Shown piece after piece: positions 34,212 to 47,300 of a DNA stretch of 64,000 bases (the first letter of the stretch is position 1; each line of letters opens with the position of its first letter). Below the pieces are notes generated by a model. It saw only the letters and a list, made by a program, of their open reading frames with translations. It had not been told where the DNA came from and made no database searches. Both the position numbers and the translations under genes were made by a program. The DNA lies in contig NW_019775475.1 in NCBI RefSeq assembly GCF_001039355.2, positions 116,423-180,422 of the forward strand, in the 5' to 3' direction. Source of the DNA: Lingula anatina. Taxonomy: Eukaryota; Brachiopoda; Lingulata; Lingulida; Lingulidae.

Positions 34212-34702
34212 TCATTTGCAGAGGATACAGGAAGCTCGCCAATTGTACTTGCTATCAAGATATTTTTTCCGCTTCCTTGCAGTATCTGTGACTTTCCACT
34301 GTCCTTGGAAACTCATGGTGACCTAAACGCACCAAGAACGCAATTTTAATGTATTATAATATTTAGCATTATTATTTTGTGGACGTGGCCGAGAACAAAA
34401 GCTGCAGATGTGCCGCCCGAGGTCATGCAGTATCCATTAGCAGATTCGAGAGGTTTTGGTGTCCATGAAGTTCGTGTACCCAGAAGGGCTGCAGTCATTA
34501 GCGGAAGGTAGATTTCATCCTCTGGAACAAGGGAACGGCACAGAACGCCCAGGGTGGTATGCACTCTGTCACGTTGACCGCGGTTAGAATATCTAGGTGC
34601 CCTGATTGAGGCCACAAATGGTGTCAACAACTCGTGCTTGATAGCTTCTTGCACAGAATGGAGAGTTTGAGGTGAAATAGGAGGTTTCTGGAGATTCGAC
34701 AT
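34212..34702 (-). CDS. Possible small gene of unknown function
   Basis: An ATG frame of 118 codons (34702 to 34346) starts MSNLQKPPISPQTLHSVQEA and contains SLVPEDEIYLPLMTAALLG and CMTSGGTSAAF. Its composition is that of a real protein rather than repeat sequence, but I recognise no family. A second candidate exon begins after a TTTAG acceptor at 34322 and could run to a stop at 34212. It can be joined from a GTACAC donor after LLG, or read in another frame. An AATAAA on the minus strand (about 34151-34157) lies just beyond. A TATA-like TTTTATAAT lies upstream near 34745-34755. These together suggest a short transcript, but exon structure and function are unproven. It may instead be a transposon or pseudogene remnant. 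Confidence 0.35.
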
Positions 34703-34847
34703 ATCTTGAAAGAGGTGGAGAGTTATACCTCGCTATGCATGGCAATTATAAAATGGCAGCCGAGGACAACTTTTTTATTTAAGGTTACATCTATTGTGCA
34801 TATATGGATGAATATCTTTACTCCACATTCACAACCAAAGTTGATCC

Positions 34848-35000
34848 GGGGACTAACTGATCCGTGGATCAAATATGGTTGACCCACTTGACAGCCTGAA
34901 ACGTGATCTCCGCAGGGAGTTTATTCAGGTTTCAAGTGGCTCGACCATATTTGATCCACGGATCTGTTAGTTCGCGGATCAGCTTGTTCTGAATGCGGCT
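34848..35000. mobile_element. Palindromic element, 'ATATTTGA' family
   Basis: The left arm ACTAACTGATCCGTGGATCA plus AATATGGTTGACCCACTTGA mirrors the right arm TCAAGTGGCTCGACCATATT plus TGATCCACGGATCTGTTAGT. It is the most symmetric copy of the family in the window. Confidence 0.75.
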
Positions 35001-35980
35001 TTCTATATAGCCTCGTTTCGCGTGGTTAAGGGTACTGTATCCTTTTATTATCCAGATACCGAAAACGAGGTTTTTCCTGCGTCTTATTATTCAATAATGC
35101 ATCTATCTTTGTGCTGATTTAAAACAATAAAAAAAACATGTGAAAATATAAAATAAATTATATCACGTAACAAAACATACAATAGTTGTAATATGGCTTT
35201 TATTGTTATTATCAGTGTTTGTATTCATTGATGGGCAGCTGAAAGCGATGCCTATATTCACTTCTTGATAAATTATGAGTCTATAGTAACTCCTGACGGC
35301 TGCAACCCTGCACAATAGCCCTCACGTCTTTGACGAAGAGTATATTATATTACAAAATATACTGGACAATACATTTAGTATCATATGCCACTTGACATAT
35401 GACAGAATGTCTCTTTTCATTGCTCTCTATTTCATTGCATGGAACACCATCTTCCCAACCTCAGATAGGCATGCGGTGACTTATCTCAACTTTTAGGAAA
35501 TAAAAATAAATAATAATAATAAATAAAATAAAAATGAATACATTAATTAATTAAAAAATAAAATAATAATAATAATAAAATAAATAAAAATAATTAACAA
35601 ACTGCTTTACATGGGAGAGGCTTTACTAAACATTCAAGAAACTGCACAAAAATAAATATTCAGGCTCAAATTTATTAGATGAAAAAAATCTAACTCTAAA
35701 GGTTTTCTACAACTACACCCAAAAATTCAAATATTTAGATTTAACTAACCTACAAAACCTGATTAAAAAAAAAAAAAAACTAGCTAAATAAATAAGTAAC
35801 AATGTTTTTTTTTAATCTCCAGTACTATCTCACTGTTACTCGTCCCATAAAAACCACCGAAAACGACTTCCATCCCCAGAATGCAAGATAAAAAATAAAT
35901 GGAGAGCACTGTCGAGAAAGACATATTATACTTTATTTATGCTGTAACCATAATTATCATCAGAGAATTTTAATTGCTAG

Positions 35981-36534
35981 TCATTTTGATTTCTTCTCTG
36001 ATGACAAACTGACATGCATTTTCTTCACTTCAGGCTCGAAGAGATCCATGCAAATCTGGCCGTTTTCATCAATGAAGTCCGCCACACAATGGGTGGTTTC
36101 TAGTGACCGACTCTGCCGGCTTTGTCCGTCGTAATAGCTAATCTGTAGTGTGTAGTCACTCTCGTATCTGGAGTGAAAACAAACAATATGAATCTGAGGA
36201 AAAGGAATTAATCTGTGCGTACAATACTTAGGACTATTAGTTACGTACCAAGTTTGTAAAATGTATCAGTTTCTGTTTTTTTTTTTATAAAGAAGAAGTT
36301 TATAAACACAGGGTTAAGGTTTAGATATTATGACAAATAGTTATAATGCACAAACTATCAACACAGTCAAACAGCATTTATACATGAACACATGTTCAAC
36401 TACACGTGTGTGTGCATGCACATGCATGCCTGAGGGAACATTTATATGTATTGAAGAAAGTATGTGCGAGTGTAAAAAAATGGGTGTATAGATGTGAGTA
36501 TAAGTATGGTAGGTGTTTGTTCATGTGTGTGTGC

Positions 36535-36570
<36 letters not shown>

Positions 36571-39500
36571 ATTGGTTGTCCATACCTCTTCAGTGTGGAG
36601 GACAGCGTCCACTCATTATCGGGGTCCACCCCAGCCTTATCCTTGTCTAAGGCCACCATGAAGATCCCCTTCTCTTTATATGTGGTATACACAGTTAAAA
36701 CACCCATGAGTAGAAAATATCTGCATTATCTGTTAGGGATTCAATTTCTCTGGATTTTGATGTGGAGCAAAAACAAAAACTTAAATTTGTTTTTTTAATG
36801 ACATTTTTTTCAGCAGAAATATGAACAAAATTGCACATCAGAATCTCCTTTTTTATTTATTAATTATTATTTTTTTTTTGGAGGGGGGTGGCCCCAGTTT
36901 TTTTTTTTTTTTTTGGGGGGGGTGAAGTGTACAATTAATATTATATGTGATAACATTAAGGCAATAAGTTTAGAACGAAAGAATCAAAAAGAAGGCTTTC
37001 TGGCAACAACAGGAAGACTTTCAATTGAAAAATGTCCTTTTTTTCCTCTCCTTTTTACTTAATGATTTTTTTTCTATTTTATTTTTGAAAACGTGCCCAT
37101 AAAGGATACGAACACACACAGACAATGAGCACAGGTTTGGACTGAGGGAATGGATGAAGATAGTCCCATAGCAGGGCAAAGGCTGCAAACGCCACGGCAA
37201 CGGTACAGATTCCTAGGCGTCCATCCACCAGTCTGTAACTCTCTACATACCCATAGCCATCTGTCAGTACCTATAAGAAATATGGAAAAAATAATTCAGA
37301 ATTACAAGAAAATTGGATTCTCTCATGTAATCATGATAAGAAAGTAATTTAGTAGCTCTTAAGGAGAATGAGACCCCATTTTCATACCTTGATTGATCTA
37401 GCGGATCAACCCAACTCTAAGGGGATCCTTAATAAATTGCATTCAGATTAAACGGGTTAGATGTCTGGCACACCTACTTAAGTTGCTAAACGATAGTTAA
37501 TTAACAGCTTCAGTAGGCGTCCCAGACATCAGAGCTGCTTAAGCTGAATGTAATTTAGCGATAAACCCCTCGTAGATGGGTCGATCTTGCTAGATCGATC
37601 TAGGTATAGGAAAGGGATCTTAAACAGAAAAGCAAATAAATTGTGTGATCTACCCATGAGGCATGTTGTAACAACCCTTCATCAAAGGGTTTTCATCATT
37701 ACTGACTCATCATGCTTCAAAGGCATAAAACACGTGCAGTCTAGAGAAAAAAAATTCATCCTTTTATCAATTAAGATGAACATTATTTCAATACAGAAGC
37801 ATGCCACTTGTAGGTAAGACAGAAAAGTTCTATAATACTTAAATGGGGCAATGCCAGTAAGTCAAAATCTGCAAGATGCAGAAGATTGTTATAAAACAAT
37901 TCTATCAAATAGATGATGATGATGATGACAGCAATCTTATTCAAGAGACCTGACCTAATCGATTACTAGTAATCAAACAAAGACATTAATTAAATACAAA
38001 TAATCTTTTTATATGACAGGACTTTGAATGACAGTATACCTTCATCAGAATTCCATCTTTTATCTTGAAGTCTATCAGAAAACCATCAAGTATTGCACTT
38101 AAGACCAACTCACCTTCTTTGCTGCGTCATCAAGGGCATTTTTGACTGCCGAACCATCCCACTTGTCTATCTTGACTGGCTTTTCATCTGCTGACCACTG
38201 CAAATCAAAACAACCTTTGAACGCACGGTTTTGTTACTCAATAAAAATGAACAAAATGTAGCAGTTACTCATCATGATCCCCCTCCCCTCCGCCCCCAAA
38301 CAAAAATATTTTGATTGCAATACCAGTAAAATGTTGATTCAGAAGTTTGCAAAGTTAGCTGGCTTTGTGTCAAAAGTACATTTTTGTAGTGCCTGAATAT
38401 ATTTCATTAATAAGTAACAGATTACTAAAAGGAAGGTGCTTGACACTGTTAAGAAATTTTATTACCATAATCACTGCATTCAAGATAAAATTTATATACA
38501 GTGATACGAGCCTTGAATGATTTCATATTTAAGTAAAAAAAATTATTTCTAAAACAACACCATCACCAAGAGAATAAATGAATAAATAGTCCCCTCGAGC
38601 TACCATGATAAAAGGAGTTATGTACTCCCTAAACCTCCCCTGTCCCTTTTTTTTTTTTTGCAAGTTTTGTACATTTGCCGGAGAAGCATAAGGAAACAAA
38701 TAAAAAAATTACACTTCAAACAAATGCCACATCACCTCTATGTTATGTCATACCACATAAAACAGTCCATCTTTTTTGTTTGAAAATCTGCTTTCCTTTG
38801 GCTGCAATTCTTTACTAGTACATTTATTTTATTATAAATTATTCTAAAGCTAAATGCCTCCTCCACCAACCTTTACCCATCCAAATAAAATGTACAAGAA
38901 CCCCATGCCACACAAATTGTTTGCGGGAATTGTGAAGTATTTGTCATCATATTATTGCACAACTCTTTCCCTGCACCACATGCAATTGATACTAAGCACG
39001 CCTCCCCACACATCGTCCCTCGAACGGTCGAAATTGAGCAGAAATTTAATTATTGTGCCCCTGCAGGGACGACATGTGGGGAGGCCTGAAAGAGACGGAG
39101 AGACCATTACAAGATTAAGGGTCTTCCTTTCATGTAGTATGCCATAGTTAGGGTGTGAACCAGCTCGCACTTGGATCATCTCATTCTGAATGAACCCTTT
39201 CAGATTAACACATGGTACTGAGGAGCTGGATTAATCCAACTCTGCAAGGGATACTCACTAAAGTGTAATCAGTTCAACCAGCTTGTCTGATATGCCTCCT
39301 AGAGGGGTTAATAAACTATTGTGTGCTAATTAAGCTGACCCCAGTTGTACTTTAGCGAAAAAATTCCCCGGCAGTGTAAGACAGACCCAGCTAGTATGTG
39401 TGAATCTGAATAAGCCCTTTGATCCTGGTGTCTTGAAGGGCCACTGGGCTCAGAAATATTCGACAAAGACTGGGATACATCACACAGAGCACGTGTGGTC

Positions 39501-40653
39501 AAGCAAGTCCAAACCTAGTCGGGACCAATCTTTTTGGTGACATTACTGAGACATTTTATTCATGATGCCAGATCTTTATTAACAAGCTTTTTTTTTTTTT
39601 TTTGTCAACACTGTAAACCATTTTATAACATAAAGGACACACAGTATAGTACCTCTTTTTCCTGAGACTGCTAAAAGAAATCAGCACATGGAAACAAAGA
39701 AAATCAATAATAAACTGTATTGTAGTATTCCGAGTTTACACTGGAAATGCACTGGGATCATACAAGATAGCCTAAACCAAGGCTGTTGGCATTGCGTGAT
39801 ACTGTACGAGACTACAAAACATGCAAGACTTCTGCATGAGGTGGGGTTGACTTTTTTGTGGCAGGAGTGAAACTTCTTGGAAATTGATATCCTAATAATT
39901 ATTAAAATCAAGGCAAATCTACACAGTTGTACAACAGATTGGAAGTTAATAGAGCTTCAAAGAAAAACAACTAGAAGATTGTCTGAGAATAAATTCTGTC
40001 TGCTTATATTTATTGTTTCACTGCCTTCAAAGCCTGTCATTATTTCTGACCCAACTCATTAGATTTTACACGTTACAAGATTTGGGCTATCTCCAATGAT
40101 TCCCTTCATGCTCTATAAAAGATGGAAAGATTACCTACAGGTTAACGTCTAAATGTGTCAATGCACAGATCACAAGAGGAGATCATTAAAATCAACACAA
40201 AAGACCATGCCCAATACATATACATGCACGGTTGCCAACTTTTTTTTGTTGCAGTGTGTTATCAAAATAAAATAAAACCTTAAAACAGAATACGAGGTTT
40301 TTTTTTTCATATTGTTTGCTTTTGGTAAAGTATTTCTTAGAGTCAAAGTGAATGGTTTTTGATAAATAATTTTCACTGGTTTGTGATCATATTTTTATTA
40401 TCTGTATCAATGATCAAGACGTATTTCGGTATTTTGCTCCATGTCCCCCCCCCCCCCCAACCACAACACACAGACCATATGGAGCATTGCACACCTGCAC
40501 AAAATACCTAATGCAAGGCTTACTTGCCATTATGTATACAGATAAATCCAACGAATCATACCACATTGACCCATTCAGCATCTCAGCATCAAATATTAGC
40601 AGAGGGGAACCAAAATTACAAACCTGTGAAAGTACTCCTTCCTTGGGTGCCAT
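35981..40653 (-). CDS. SPCS2: Signal peptidase complex subunit 2 (198 aa)
   Basis: Five exons in frame: 40624-40653, 38114-38197, 37110-37270, 36586-36720 and 35981-36167; sum 597 bases. The protein starts [20 protein letters not shown] and contains [34 protein letters not shown] (first membrane span, about residues 55-75), the luminal-turn motif [10 protein letters not shown], a second span (about 82-103), [12 protein letters not shown], and a cytosolic domain ending [13 protein letters not shown] then SSEKKSK. This order matches animal SPCS2 (about 226 residues in vertebrates, which have a longer N-terminus). SPCS2 is a structural ER membrane subunit of the signal peptidase complex; it is not the catalytic subunit. 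The exon 3 donor was chosen at TTC|GTATCC because it alone restores the conserved SYF motif. It is head-to-head with IFT81. Confidence 0.93.
36535..36570. repeat. (GA)n microsatellite next to SPCS2 exon 4
   Basis: An interrupted GA run starts about 15 bases beyond the exon 4 donor. Open frames through it on either strand are spurious. Confidence 0.9.
37370..37615. mobile_element. Palindromic MITE, 'GATCGATC' family, in SPCS2 intron 2
   Basis: The outer arms GATCTAGCGGATCAACCCAA and TAGATGGGTCGATCTTGCTA, and the inner TAAATTGCATTCAG and CTGAATGTAATTTA, are inverted repeats around a TTAATTAA centre. Related copies are near 39184-39425, 42645-42855 and 46565-46785. Confidence 0.75.
39184..39425. 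mobile_element. Diverged palindromic element related to the 'GATCGATC' family, in SPCS2 intron 1
   Basis: The arms are ATTCTGAATGAACCCTTTCA on the left and TGTGAATCTGAATAAGCCCT on the right, with a matched inner CACTAAAGTGTAATCAG and GTTGTACTTTAGCG. The centre (GGTTAATAAACTATTGTG) corresponds to that of the other copies. It is more decayed than they are. Confidence 0.55.
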
Positions 40654-41393
40654 GTTGCCGGTAGCTTTAGTACACGTAATCTTTAAAGAGTAGACGAAAC
40701 TTTTGTCGATTTAATCTCAAATTTGAGAAGAAAAATGAATATTTGAAAATATTTAGCAATTAATTTAATTATGAAATTTGAAAACTGTATAGGTATGTTA
40801 CAATGCATGAAATAAAAGAGTTTTTAAACGTATAAGTGACTGGTTTAAGAGTATATTTCTATTTAGGCGCGCATGCTCATATTGAACATCCGGGTACCGC
40901 ATTCCTAGGGAAAACAATATTCGAGTATTCAACATCAAGCTAGAGAGGATTGCCGGCCAACATAGGAAAAGTGATCGTAAGAAATATTTTATTTGCATCC
41001 TTTTGAATGATTGCCAACACAAAGCATGTCTAAAACAATCTACCAAAAATACCAGATATTTTCCCAAAGGCATTTGATATTCAGTTTTTAATTTTGTTTT
41101 GAAATTGCAATGCCATAATTTTCAATTCAAAAGCTTGATTCAGTGAGCTCCAGCTATTTTATTCTGCTATTCTAGTGCCCTTCGGCTTTTGGGCTTAAAA
41201 TGGAAATATATACAAACCAGTTAAAGGATGAGGAATTCATAAAAGAAACTAAGTTTACTGAAATTGATCGAGTTTAACAGAATGTATTGTGCTAATGAAT
41301 CTGATATAATTTTACTTTTGTTGCTTGAGAAAGATTCGAAATTCAATATATGATTACAGTTTCAGGTAGCGTAGCTCACGTACTTTAGTCAAG
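40654..41393. promoter_or_regulatory. Probable divergent promoter of SPCS2 and IFT81
   Basis: Only 740 bases separate the start codons of two conserved, oppositely directed genes. No repeat element interrupts the region. GCGCGCATGC at 40867-40876 resembles an NRF-1 site, which is common in housekeeping promoters. No TATA box in a convincing position was seen. The transcription starts are not defined by the sequence. Confidence 0.5.
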
Positions 41394-44300
41394 ATGAGTG
41401 AGCAGCTGAAGTTCATCGTTCAGGAACTGAACAAGGAGCCATTTAACAAGAACTACAACTTAATCAGCTTTGACTCCCTGGCCCCTGAGAGCCTCCTCCA
41501 GACACTGAATGATGTATTGGCAGACATTGACCCGAAGGTTAGAGCTCATTTTAAATCCCTTGTTTTATAAGACTATCCATCAAGCTTTCACTTGATTTTG
41601 GTGCTGTCAGCTACACTGTGTGTGTGTGTGTGTGTGGGCATGTAATTTATTTTAAGTCATCATGAAAGTGCTATAAAGGTAGTGATCATGAGGATCTTAA
41701 AACAGATAATTATATGTATTATAATTTTGGTTTATTCTTAGGGGTTTGATTAATTGATTTTGATATGTTTATATGTGCTGAATATATCCAAGCACTCCTT
41801 ATTTTGTTACTAGTATTTATTTTTCTTGATAGAGAATTTGCACCTTAAAAAATCAGTAGTTAGATGAATTCAGTTGTAACAACTGATAATTTGAATGAAA
41901 TATAGAACAGAAAATTGTTGATGTATAATTAACTAAAGCTAAGAGTAAATGAGTCTCTCTTCTTTTCTTAATGTCCTTAATTGCTCTGGTTCCAGAATAA
42001 GATTGATATTCGCGAGGAGTCAGCTGACCAGACCACAGTGAGGCTGATGGAGACACTGCGTATCTTGAAGTACAGGCCTCCAACTGATTCTTCTAATGTG
42101 TAAGTAATCCTTCCACAAAATCTCTCTCGCCAGAAGAGTGCAAGGCAATAATATCAATAATTTCATGATTGGAAATTTCATTTTGAAGGAGCTCAACATT
42201 TGCCAGTTAATGATAATTAATTGTACACTCTACACAAATCATCACCTTATAACAAAGTATATGTTTATCTCTAATTAGTTTTCTGGCATTAAGGTATGAA
42301 AGTTAGGGAGAGAAGTCTTGAGTCAGCTGTATCTGTTTTTTCTGTCTAATATATGTCAGCGATTCAGCATAGATTCAAAATTTACAGAACGGGACATTTG
42401 TGTGTACATAGATTTCAAATCTATCTCTCTTGTAGCTTTGAGGAATGCATTTCACCAGGATTCGACTCAAGGTTGGGACAGCTGCTGCATATTTTGTATT
42501 GTGACCTGTGATGTCATGTTTTGTAATGTGACCAAAATGTGCATACTATTCAGTAATGTTTTCAGCAGAGTAATAAAATCCATGTAAATCTATCTGACAG
42601 TGTCTAATAAATTTCATGAGTGCATTTTATCACAATTTTACTACTGGGTTCCCATGCCTAGGTCGATCCATCTGGATTGGTCTTACTCCCTAGGGAGTCT
42701 CGCTAAATTGCTATCAACTAACCGGCTTAAATGTCTGTCACGCCTATCGAATCAGCTAGGGTAAAGATAATTACCCCCTAGCAGCTTTACTAGGCGTGAC
42801 AGACATTTAAGCCAGTTAAGTTAGATTGATCCAAATATCTGTGGGAATGGTCCCTAAGGTTGGCACAGCTGCTGCATATTTTGTAATAGCCATAATGCAC
42901 TTAAAAAGTAATTAGTTTCCATCAGAGTAAAAAGAAAAATCCATGCAAATCTATCTGTCTATGTCTGGTCACTTTCAGGAGTGCATTTCGCCAGGGTCTT
43001 GTCCAGGGGAACAAGCCAGTGGTATACCCCATCCTGGAGTGGCTCTTGCAGAACAAAAGTGACCTGAAGAAGAGAGCTTACCTGGCCAGGTACCTGGTGA
43101 AGTTGAGCATCCCACCTGAGTTTATGGATGAACAGATGTCTGAGCTGTATCAACAGGTAATAATGATAATAATTATATTTAACGATCATTGATATATATT
43201 TTTTAGCTAATACTTGTAGCTGATACAATAGAAATTGAATGCTGTGGAAAGTTCTAGAAATGAACACATAAATTCTGGATGGGCAGATGTACAGTCAAGA
43301 ATATGGCAGATTATCCACTCTTTGCATCGACTAGTACCTAGAAAATTTTGCATTTGAAGTAAATACTAGTAGACTTCAAAGCACTGTGGTATATTGTGAT
43401 ATACCCAAGTGTGAAGCATGAGTCGATATCATATACATGTACACTTTGTTGGCATATGTAAGTTCCAGTTTATGTTAAGAGATAAGCCTTGTCAGTTCGT
43501 AGATGACCAAATGGCTGATTAGCATCAGTTAACCTGTTCTTTATATTTGCAGTATGAGATGTACATAGAAGAATTCAAGGAGCTGCACAAGCAGATGGAA
43601 CAGCTGAAGAACAGTGGGTTTAGCACACAGGAGATCAGGAAGGACATTGCTAACATGGAGGAAGAGAAAGAGCAGCTGAACAGGAGGGTGGAGAGATTGA
43701 AGAGAAAGGTAAATAAGTTTTTTTTTTTAATTAGGGTATATCATATTACAGAGCACGCAACATAACTGGGGTTATTATTTGTCTCAAGTATATCTTGAAT
43801 GATGATTTCTTTTTTGTATTAATTGAATGTGTCTTAACTTGAATCTTTGTATCACTCAAACAAAGTTTCTGCTCCTAAAATGTCCTAGAAATGGGGAGTC
43901 TGTTATGATTTTTTGTATCATAAAGAAGAGCCCACAGTGGCAGATTTACTGCAATGTCACATCTAACACATTGTCACATCTACCACAGTGTCACATATAC
44001 CACATTGAGACGTGTTCATTTTTGTCAAAGTTACATCACTGATTATTGTATCTATTATGTTGTTTATATTTTACCCCCCAGGTGGAGTCTCAGCCCAATA
44101 CAGGCCCAATGCTGGCCATAGCCAGAAACCTGAGGCTGGAGAGGGACAAGGAACAAAAGATTGCCCAGCAGAAACTGGACCAGAAAAATGCTGTGAGTAG
44201 TGGCTAGGGTGTAGTAAATATAAGGAAAACATTTTATAGTTGTGATTTTTGTTTTAATCTTATCTTTGAAATTATTACATATAATTAATAATTAAGCATA

Positions 44301-47300
44301 AATCAGAATTGCTTTTTGTACCTTGACATATATCTGTCCATTGAGTCAGCTTTATATGGGATATTAAGACAGGGAAAGGCCAAGAAATCAACTTTGTTTT
44401 AATTCAATATTAATGTTCTCCACAGTTGCTTCACACTCAGCAGAGACACCAGCGTCTCCAGCAGCAGTTAAAGGACTTGCAGCAGGCCAGTATGGGGGCC
44501 ACACCTGAAGGTTAGTATCGTGTACAGCCAACTTGGGGGTCGTCACTTCATAAACAGTGTTGTTTTTTGGAAAATTATATGAAAAAATTCTATTTTTTTT
44601 AAAGATTTCACCAGTTTTTTTCCCCAATATGTAAAAGGTAAAGCTCTCGAGTGTGTTGAGGACTCTGGTATAAAAATGTATATATGTTGAGATCCGATGT
44701 CTTTCACAAGTTGTAGTTATACCTTCCTCATGTTCATACAGTGTGAGTTTGAGAGAGATAGAGAGCAATATCTTTAAATGTCAGATAATTGTGAATAAAT
44801 AGACCAAGCTTATCCAAAACACCTATCTCCCCAGGTCTGCTGGAAAGACTGGAGGAAGAAACCAGGGTCAACGCCTACATGGTCAGAGAAAAGCTGCCCA
44901 AAGAAATCGCCATGAAGAGAAAAGTGACCCAAGATCTCCAGAAAGTTGTATTAGAACCAGCCATGGGCCAAGCTGAGCTGGATGAACTGAATGGAAAGGT
45001 GAGGCTGACTGCCGGATGTAGGATCGTGAAAAAGTTATCAGGTTAAAGGTTTCCTTTTTGGGATTTTTCCTCTAATCTTCTGTCATTTATGCGAACATGA
45101 CCTGTCAGACAGGTAGCTTCCCCATGTCTTGACCAGACTGTGTGTGATTTTAGCTAATATAAGTTTCATTGAAATCCTAGATTCGTGACATGAATACAGA
45201 GATTAACCAGCTGATAGAGAAGAGAATGAGAAGCAATGACCCCATTGATGACAAACTGGCTCTCTTCAGGCAGCAGGTAAATCCAATAATTAGATGTAGC
45301 AAAAGGATATAAAAATTTTAATTTTTTTTTACATGGAATTGGCTGTATCTGCCCCTTAATGGGTGCTCACAAGGAATCATAAAAGATCAATTAAAACAAG
45401 CATCAGTGAGGAATGCAAACATCATCATGATGTAGAAAACAAACAAAAAAAATGAGGTTCATAATGGACATTGTCACCTATGTATTTTATTTTCTGCTTG
45501 TCTTAACAGGCAGCCATCATTACCCGGAAGAAAGAGGTTGCTGCGGAAAACCTGAGAGATGCCAGAGACGAGTTGGCCCGCACTGAACAGGAATTGAGGG
45601 AGAAACGAGATATTCTGAAAGAACATGATGGAGAAGAGGTGTTGAAAGGAGATGAGGTTAGCATTTTATTCTCCTGCCTTTGGAAAATCTCAGAAACAGG
45701 ACTTCAGTCTTCGCTTTTAGGTGTTCATGTCATTGGCGCTATCATTTTCAGAAGTACTATACCATACTTGTATGTTTTTGTCATAATAAATAAAAGGAGT
45801 CGTGAGGGAGGAGGGGGGGGTCCAAACCTATGTGTAAAAAAAGTGTTCAAGATGTTTTCAGTCTATATAAACAGATGAGTACATTATATCATTTGGAAAA
45901 CATTGTATTTTGGTAAAGTAAATCCTTTTATAAACATTGAATAATATACCATTGAGTAGCTTAACATTAAAGTTTATTGATGAGACGGGAATAGATCAAG
46001 GCAAATTTATCTGACCGGTTAAAATCACTCACTCTTCCTATTGAATTGAATTTCATAATTGATAAAATAATGATAATTATGATACATGTAACATTCACTA
46101 GTTTTTACCTGCTTCCAGTTCAAGAGATATGTGAATAAACTGCGTGGTAAGAGTACAGTGTATAAGAAGAAGAGACAGGAGCTGGCAGAGATACGAGCAG
46201 AGCATGGAGTGTTGTCCAGGACGGAGGAGATACTGAAAACCCGAGATAATGCTATTATACAACAACTGGTGGGTATAGCACTCTTAGCCCAGTGCTTTTA
46301 TTAATTTGTTTATTTATTTCATTTTGTCAATTTATTTATTTGTTGATTTATTTCATGGAAGTTCGTCATTATGGTTTCTCATAAAAGGTGATTTTTGGTG
46401 TAAACCCAGTTTGCTTTTGAGAACTTTTGTACCATCTTTTTCAAGACGGTTTTTCTCACAAAAAACAATTTTCCATTCAACTTGGTGCAGTGGTTATGAT
46501 AAGTATCAGTATGCTGTTCATAGTCTTCTCAATGGGCCTTGTTGGAGTATAGAAATTGTCAACTGTGGATCGATCTATATCCAAGGGGTTTCTCGCTAAA
46601 TTGCAATCAACTTAAGGGCTTTATATGTCTGTCTTGCCAACTGAAGCTGTGAGGGGGTAATTAATTATTGTTTAGCAGCTTCAGTAGACATGCCATCTAA
46701 GCCGCTTCAGCTGAAAGCAATTTAGCGAGAAACCCCTTAGAGATGGATCGATTGTCTTAGATCGATTTAGGTATGGGGACCCAGTCTTAATAATTTTTAT
46801 CATTACATGCAGTCTGCCGTGGAGGCCAAAAAAGGTGTCTCTGGCTACAGGGACACTCAAGAGGAGCTGGAGAAAGTTTCCAGCGTCAAGAGCGAGATGG
46901 ATGATGTGAAGGGAAGGACACTAGAAGACATTTCCGAGATGGTCACCAAATTAGTCACCAAAATATCGGAGAAGAAGAGCGCATTAGCACCTGTCATTAA
47001 AGAATTGAGACCTCTGCGACAGCAGTGTCAAGTAAGTTTTGATTGTTTTGCAGATTTCCTTATTTTCTAAGTCTGAGTCTCTCTTTTTTTTTGTCTCTTT
47101 TACTTTAAAAAGCTAGAAGGTGTTTGAAATCATTGAGACCAATCACATGAGTATGTCACTGATTCATTTGTAGAAGTAAGCATATTATCTTTGAAGACCA
47201 TCAATTTTTTTTTCTTGAAAAGACTGAAATAAAGGACAGGGATTCAAAATATTAATATTTTCTTTATGTAATAATCTAAAGTTCTTCTCAAAGATTAAAG

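Larger units (their letters stand above)
33485..35980. other. Spacer between gene C and SPCS2
   Basis: It holds a possible small gene (34212-34702, minus), a palindromic element (34848-35000) and an A/T-only stretch of short A+T repeats (35505-35592). A TATA-like AATATTTAAAAG (minus strand, within about 33546-33560) sits about 70 bases upstream of the gene C start and could be its core promoter. Confidence 0.5.

Noticed and set aside
36396-36798. Long frames on both strands around SPCS2 exon 4
   Set aside because: They run through the (GA)n tract and intron. Only 36586-36720 on the minus strand is coding.
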